NCBI RefSeq assembly: GCF_006349365.1
Contig: NZ_CP040899.1
Location: 1,488,001 to 1,552,000, forward strand
DNA: 64,000 nt
Direction: 5' to 3'
Origin: Georgenia wutianyii
Lineage (GTDB): Bacteria > Actinomycetota > Actinomycetes > Actinomycetales > Actinomycetaceae
Of the stretch, positions 60,572-64,000 are shown piece by piece. A program made the position numbers and the translations under genes. Each line of letters opens with the position of its first letter. Within the stretch, counting starts at the first letter, position 1. Under the pieces are notes generated by a model. That model worked only from the letters and a program-made list of their open reading frames with translations. It made no database searches and was not told the origin of the DNA.

Positions 60572-61028
60572 GGAGGTGCTGGGCGGCGAGCCGACCACGA
60601 GCGGGTGGTTCCTGTTCGAGGTCGACGGCGTCGAGATCGGCACGTTCCGGGAGGTCCGTGGCCTGGAGCTCACCGTCGACGTCGAGACGTACGTCGAGGG
60701 CGGGCAGAACGGCTTCGTCCACCGCTTCCCGGGGACGATGCGCTGGCCCAACCTCGTGTTCACCCGCGGGATGGTCGCCTCGGACGCGCTGTTCGCCTGG
60801 GTCTCCAGCTCGGCGGGGGAGTCCTTCGCCGCGAACGGCAACCGGCTCGTGCGCAGCACCGGCGCGGTGACGGCGATCAACTACATCGGCGAGCGGCTGC
60901 GCGCCTGGGAGTTCGACAACGTGTTCGCCGTGCGCTGGACCGGCCCGGAGTTCAGCGTGGACACCGAGGCCCAGCTCGTCGAGGAGCTGGAGATCGCGCA
61001 CAACGGCTTCCGGGCGAAGACCTCATGA
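60555..61028 (+). CDS. cis1: eCIS inner tube protein, second copy
   Basis: A 157-residue tube protein of the same fold as that at 59421 but distant in sequence: W-F-L-F-E-V-D-G-V-E-I-G-T-F, V-R-G-L-E-L-T-V-D-V, and a tail R-W-T-G-P-E-F-S-V-D-T-E-A-Q-L-V-E-E-L-E-I-A-H. In eCIS clusters such second tubes form the tube start at the spike/baseplate adaptor. GTG 60555; its stop overlaps the next ATG. Confidence 0.9.
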   Translation: MVPSDREVLGGEPTTSGWFLFEVDGVEIGTFREVRGLELTVDVETYVEGGQNGFVHRFPGTMRWPNLVFTRGMVASDALFAWVSSSAGESFAANGNRLVRSTGAVTAINYIGERLRAWEFDNVFAVRWTGPEFSVDTEAQLVEELEIAHNGFRAKTS

Positions 61029-63952
61029 CGGACCCGTTTCCCGCGCCCCGCCACCCGCTGGGCACCGAGGCGGCCCGGCGCTGGCGCCGCCCGGGCCCAG
61101 CCGTGCGCTCCCCGCGCTCGGCGCTGCTCGGGCTCCTCGCCTCCGGGGCCACCCGGTTCGCGGCGGGCACCGGACGCCCCGTCGCGGTCCGCCGCATGCT
61201 CGCCGGGCCCGACGAGCTGCGCGTCCAGCGGCTCTCCGGCGCCACCGTGCGCCCCCCGCGCTGGTGGCACCCGTCGCCGGAGCCGGTGACACCCGCACTA
61301 CCCGAGCGCGGCCTGCGTCGTGCCGCCGCACCGGTGCCGGACGAGCGGACGTGGCGGCCGGGCAGCTTCTCGGCCGCGACGGCGCCCAAGGCGGTGCCCA
61401 TGCGGCTGCCGGCGGAGGTGCAGGCGGCCGGCCGGATGATCACCAGCCTGGACACCCGGCGCCGCTCGGCACCGCCCCGACGGGCGCCCGACCCGGGGAA
61501 CCCCACGGGGACCGGTCCCACGTCGCAGGCACCCGGTGCCGCGACCGGCGCCCCCGATCCGGCGACCGCGACGTCACCAGCCACCCGGCCCACCGGCGCG
61601 ACCCTGCCGGGGGCCGCCGGCACCGGCTCGCGCGTGGACAGCCGTCCCGCCCGCACCGCCCACTACGTGCGCCGCCGCGCGCTCGCCTCGGCGGCCGCCC
61701 GCGGGGCCGGCGTGCCCGTGACCACCCCGTCCTCCGTCGCCGTGCCCACCCCGTCCTCCACCACCGGACCCACCCCGTCCACCACCCCCGGGTCCGGCCG
61801 CAACCGCGCCGCCGTGTCCGCCCACAGGGCGGCGGCGCTCCCCGGCCGAGCGGCCACGGCGCACCGGGGAGGCCTCCTCCCGAGGACGCGCCAGCCCGGC
61901 GCACACCGGCAGCTCGCTGTGCAGCGCGGAGCGGGCCGGTGGCCCGCCGAGGTGGCACGCGAGGTGGCCGGCGTCGCCACCCCGGCCGGGGAGCTCCCGC
62001 CGGGTGTCGCGCCGCTGCGCCGTGCGGTGGCCACATCGGCGAGCCTGAGCCCGCGCGTTGCTGCCGGTGCCGTCGTGCGGCACGCCGGTGCGCCCCGTGC
62101 CGCGACGGTCGCGGCGCCCTCCAGCTCCGTCCCCGGCGTGTCCCCACCCGCCGGGGACGGGCCCACCCGACCGGCCGCACCCGGCCGGCCCTCCAGCTCC
62201 GTCCCCGGCGTGTCCCCACCCGCCGGGGACGGGCCCACCCGACCGGCCGCACCCGGCCGGCCCTCCAGCTCCGTCCCCGGCGTGTCCCCACCCGCCGGGG
62301 ACGGGCCCACCCGACCGGCCGCATCCGGCCGGCCCTCCAGCTCCGTCCCCGGCGTGTCCCCACCCGCCGGGGACGGGCCCACCCGACCCGTGGGGCGCAC
62401 AACCGGCCGTGCCCCGGCGACCGTGCGCCCCGCGGGGCGGACCTCGAGCACTCTCCCCGGTGCGCTCCGAGCCACCGGGCCCGCCCACCCGGCAGGGGGT
62501 GCGACCGGGCGTGCCCAGGCATCGGCGCGCCTCGCCCGGACCTCCGTGTCCGCAGTCCCGGCCGTCCCCGGCGCGGCCCGCGTCGACGACCGCGCCGACG
62601 TGGCGGTCCCGCGGGCGAGGACCCTCCGGCGCCTGCCGCTCGGCGTGCTGCCCGCAGCTGCCCCCGGCGGACGGACGCGGCCCGCGCACACGACGTCCCA
62701 GCGCGCCCTGCGCGTGGGGACCGATGTCACCAGCTCCTCCCAGGCCGCCCGCGCCACCGTGCTCGGCGGCGGACCTGTCGCCCTCACGGCTCCGGCCGCC
62801 GCGCTCCGCCCAGGCGCACCGGCGGTCGGTGCCGACGTGGCGGGGCACCGCGCGGCCGTCGCGGCCGGGCCCCTCGGCACGAGCCCCGGCCCGGCGCGGG
62901 CAGGACTGCGCCGGCTGCCCTCCAGCGGGCGTCGCACGACACCTGCCCTGACCATGGACACCGCACCGGTCTCCCGCCCCGCCGCCCGGACGACGGCTGC
63001 TGCTGCGGCCTCGGCGCACCCGGCCGCCGGTCTGCGGACCGTCCCGACGGCCCAGCCCGTGCCGGCGGGCGCGCTCGGGATCTCCGTGGCGGGCCGTCCC
63101 GTCACCGCCCGCGCGCTCGTGCCGGCGAGCGCCGCCGGGACCCCGACGATGTTCCCGCCCTCCACCCCGCTCTACGCCACGCCGCCGTCGCTGTCGGCCC
63201 CGGTGCGCCGGCTGCCCGTCTGGCCCGGCGGCGCGACCGCGGGGACGCCCGGCCACCCGGCGACAGGCCCGCAGCGCGCCGACGCAGCGCACCGGCCGTC
63301 CGCGCCCCCGGGCGCCACGGTGCGCGGGAGAGGGCCGACGACCGCACCGGCTGCCCACGGCTCCGCTGCCCCCGCGCCGGCCGCCCACCGCGCTGCTCCC
63401 ACCGCGCCGGCCGCCCACCGGGCCGCTCCCACCGCGCCGGCCGCTCCCACCGCGCCAGCCGCGCACGCCCCTGTTGTCCATGCCTCCGCGCCGGCCACCG
63501 TGGGCGCGCGACGCCGTCGGCCGGCCCCCGCGCCGCGCAGCACCCGGGCCTCCGCCGTCGCGGGGCGCGCCGTGCTGCCCCAGGCCACGGCAGGTCCTCG
63601 CATCGTGCGCCGCCTCCTCGCCCCGGCCACACCGGGTCCTCCGGCCCCGGCGCCGGCCACGCCACCCGCGCTGCCCGCCACGTTCGCCGCGCTCAGGGAC
63701 CACGAGTCCGTGAGCCCCGCCCCACCCACGGAAGGACCGGCCATGAGCCTCCTCGGTCACCACCCGACCCGCCCGGCCGCCCCGCCGGCGGTGCCACCGA
63801 CGGCCCTCGCCTTCCGCCGCGACCAGCCGACCGGCGCGCACACCGTCACGGACCTCGACCACCTCGTCGACCTCGTCGCCGAGCGGGTGGAGGAGCGCGT
63901 CGTCGCCGAGCTCGAGCGCCGTGGCCGCCACGGCAGCGTGGGGGTGTTCTGA
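61025..63952 (+). CDS. Long Pro/Ala/Arg-rich eCIS-operon protein with 24-residue tandem repeats
   Basis: A 975-residue protein predicted mostly disordered. The N-terminal ~130 residues are Arg/Pro-rich with some order (L-R-V-Q-R-L-S-G-A-T-V, W-W-H-P-S-P-E-P). Residues ~365-455 are four repeats of 24 residues (P-S-S-S-V-P-G-V-S-P-P-A-G-D-G-P-T-R-P). Further Ala/Pro/Arg stretches include A-A-H-R-A-A-P-T-A-P tandem units near 780-820. The last 70 residues change character, with L-D-H-L-V-D-L-V-A-E-R-V-E-E-R-V-V-A-E, an amphipathic helix. Position between tube 2 and the LysM gene matches the long proline-rich gene in some actinobacterial eCIS loci. Whether it is structural, a chaperone or cargo-related is unknown. 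Confidence 0.8.
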   Translation: MTDPFPAPRHPLGTEAARRWRRPGPAVRSPRSALLGLLASGATRFAAGTGRPVAVRRMLAGPDELRVQRLSGATVRPPRWWHPSPEPVTPALPERGLRRAAAPVPDERTWRPGSFSAATAPKAVPMRLPAEVQAAGRMITSLDTRRRSAPPRRAPDPGNPTGTGPTSQAPGAATGAPDPATATSPATRPTGATLPGAAGTGSRVDSRPARTAHYVRRRALASAAARGAGVPVTTPSSVAVPTPSSTTGPTPSTTPGSGRNRAAVSAHRAAALPGRAATAHRGGLLPRTRQPGAHRQLAVQRGAGRWPAEVAREVAGVATPAGELPPGVAPLRRAVATSASLSPRVAAGAVVRHAGAPRAATVAAPSSSVPGVSPPAGDGPTRPAAPGRPSSSVPGVSPPAGDGPTRPAAPGRPSSSVPGVSPPAGDGPTRPAASGRPSSSVPGVSPPAGDGPTRPVGRTTGRAPATVRPAGRTSSTLPGALRATGPAHPAGGATGRAQASARLARTSVSAVPAVPGAARVDDRADVAVPRARTLRRLPLGVLPAAAPGGRTRPAHTTSQRALRVGTDVTSSSQAARATVLGGGPVALTAPAAALRPGAPAVGADVAGHRAAVAAGPLGTSPGPARAGLRRLPSSGRRTTPALTMDTAPVSRPAARTTAAAAASAHPAAGLRTVPTAQPVPAGALGISVAGRPVTARALVPASAAGTPTMFPPSTPLYATPPSLSAPVRRLPVWPGGATAGTPGHPATGPQRADAAHRPSAPPGATVRGRGPTTAPAAHGSAAPAPAAHRAAPTAPAAHRAAPTAPAAPTAPAAHAPVVHASAPATVGARRRRPAPAPRSTRASAVAGRAVLPQATAGPRIVRRLLAPATPGPPAPAPATPPALPATFAALRDHESVSPAPPTEGPAMSLLGHHPTRPAAPPAVPPTALAFRRDQPTGAHTVTDLDHLVDLVAERVEERVVAELERRGRHGSVGVF
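62117..62388 (+). repeat. Four tandem copies of a 72-bp unit
   Basis: Units start at 62117, 62189, 62261 and 62333 with near-perfect identity; the fourth diverges after about 56 bases. Each encodes the 24-residue repeat of the proline-rich eCIS protein, so copy-number change stays in frame. Confidence 0.95.
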
Positions 63953-64000
63953 TGGCCACCGAGAAGGCGTTCCTCGAGCTCGAGGGCGGCGAGCGGCTGC
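63952..64000 (+). CDS. eCIS LysM/spike-adaptor gene, first codons only
   Basis: ATG 63952 overlaps the preceding stop (TGATG). The first 16 residues, M-A-T-E-K-A-F-L-E-L-E-G-G-E-R-L, match the usual start of Afp7-like LysM proteins that connect tube and spike. The rest lies beyond the window. Confidence 0.7.
   Translation, partial: MATEKAFLELEGGERL

Noticed and set aside
62117..62388. CRISPR-like repeat array
   Set aside because: The 72-bp units are directly abutting and in frame inside a coding sequence with no spacers.
57773..64000. Ordinary prophage
   Set aside because: No capsid, portal, terminase or lysis genes in view; two tube genes, a DUF6760-like protein and a LuxR-type regulator fit an eCIS better. 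The downstream sequence is not available to settle it.

Overview
The window is chromosomal DNA from a high-GC actinobacterium. I infer the order Micrococcales, possibly near Cellulomonas or Georgenia, but the genus is a guess. The evidence is very GC-rich coding DNA, the mycothiol gene mshC, the coproporphyrin-dependent heme pair cpfC/chdC, an imuA-imuB-dnaE2 mutagenesis set under mycobacterial-type LexA boxes, a DUF222/HNH (13E12-type) gene, and many start codons 6-8 nt after a TANNNT -10 box, which points to leaderless transcripts.

1-12.6 kb: the end of an ABC ATPase, NfeD and SPFH membrane proteins, a heterodimeric ABC exporter, two SPOUT RNA methyltransferases, small housekeeping genes, then imuA-imuB behind a perfect SOS box. 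12.6-21.3 kb: an FG-GAP tail fragment, an isoaspartyl methyltransferase, the HNH gene, an LTA-synthase-like sulfatase and a decayed imine-reductase-like pseudogene lie between imuB and dnaE2. dnaE2 has its own LexA box over its -10 box and start codon. 21.3-30.4 kb: two AI-2E-type transporters flank tRNA-Leu(GAG), followed by a secreted amidase with FG-GAP repeats, a sodium:alanine symporter and a TauE-type exporter.

30.4-32.2 kb is a small island. It has two lower-GC genes, one with a HEPN-type R-x4-H motif, between ~105-bp direct repeats that copy the 3' end of a GntR-family regulator gene. 32.1-38 kb: that regulator, a siderophore/heme-type ABC importer, and cpfC and chdC. 37.9-55 kb: a third SOS-boxed gene (Rv2578c-like radical SAM protein), then metabolic, envelope and repair-type genes including an acetyltransferase fused to a MazG-like domain, uppP and mshC.

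55-64 kb: the start of an extracellular/cytoplasmic contractile injection system (eCIS) operon. It has a divergent LuxR-type ATPase regulator, then sheath, tube, a small assembly protein, a DUF6760-like protein, a second tube and a 975-residue proline/alanine-rich protein with four 24-residue repeats. The first codons of a LysM-type spike-adaptor gene run off the end. The baseplate, ATPase and any cargo lie beyond the window.

The main themes are an SOS mutagenesis regulon in three pieces, a heme/iron block, and the contractile machine with its regulator. The best candidates for something new are the repeat-flanked HEPN island and the proline-rich eCIS protein.
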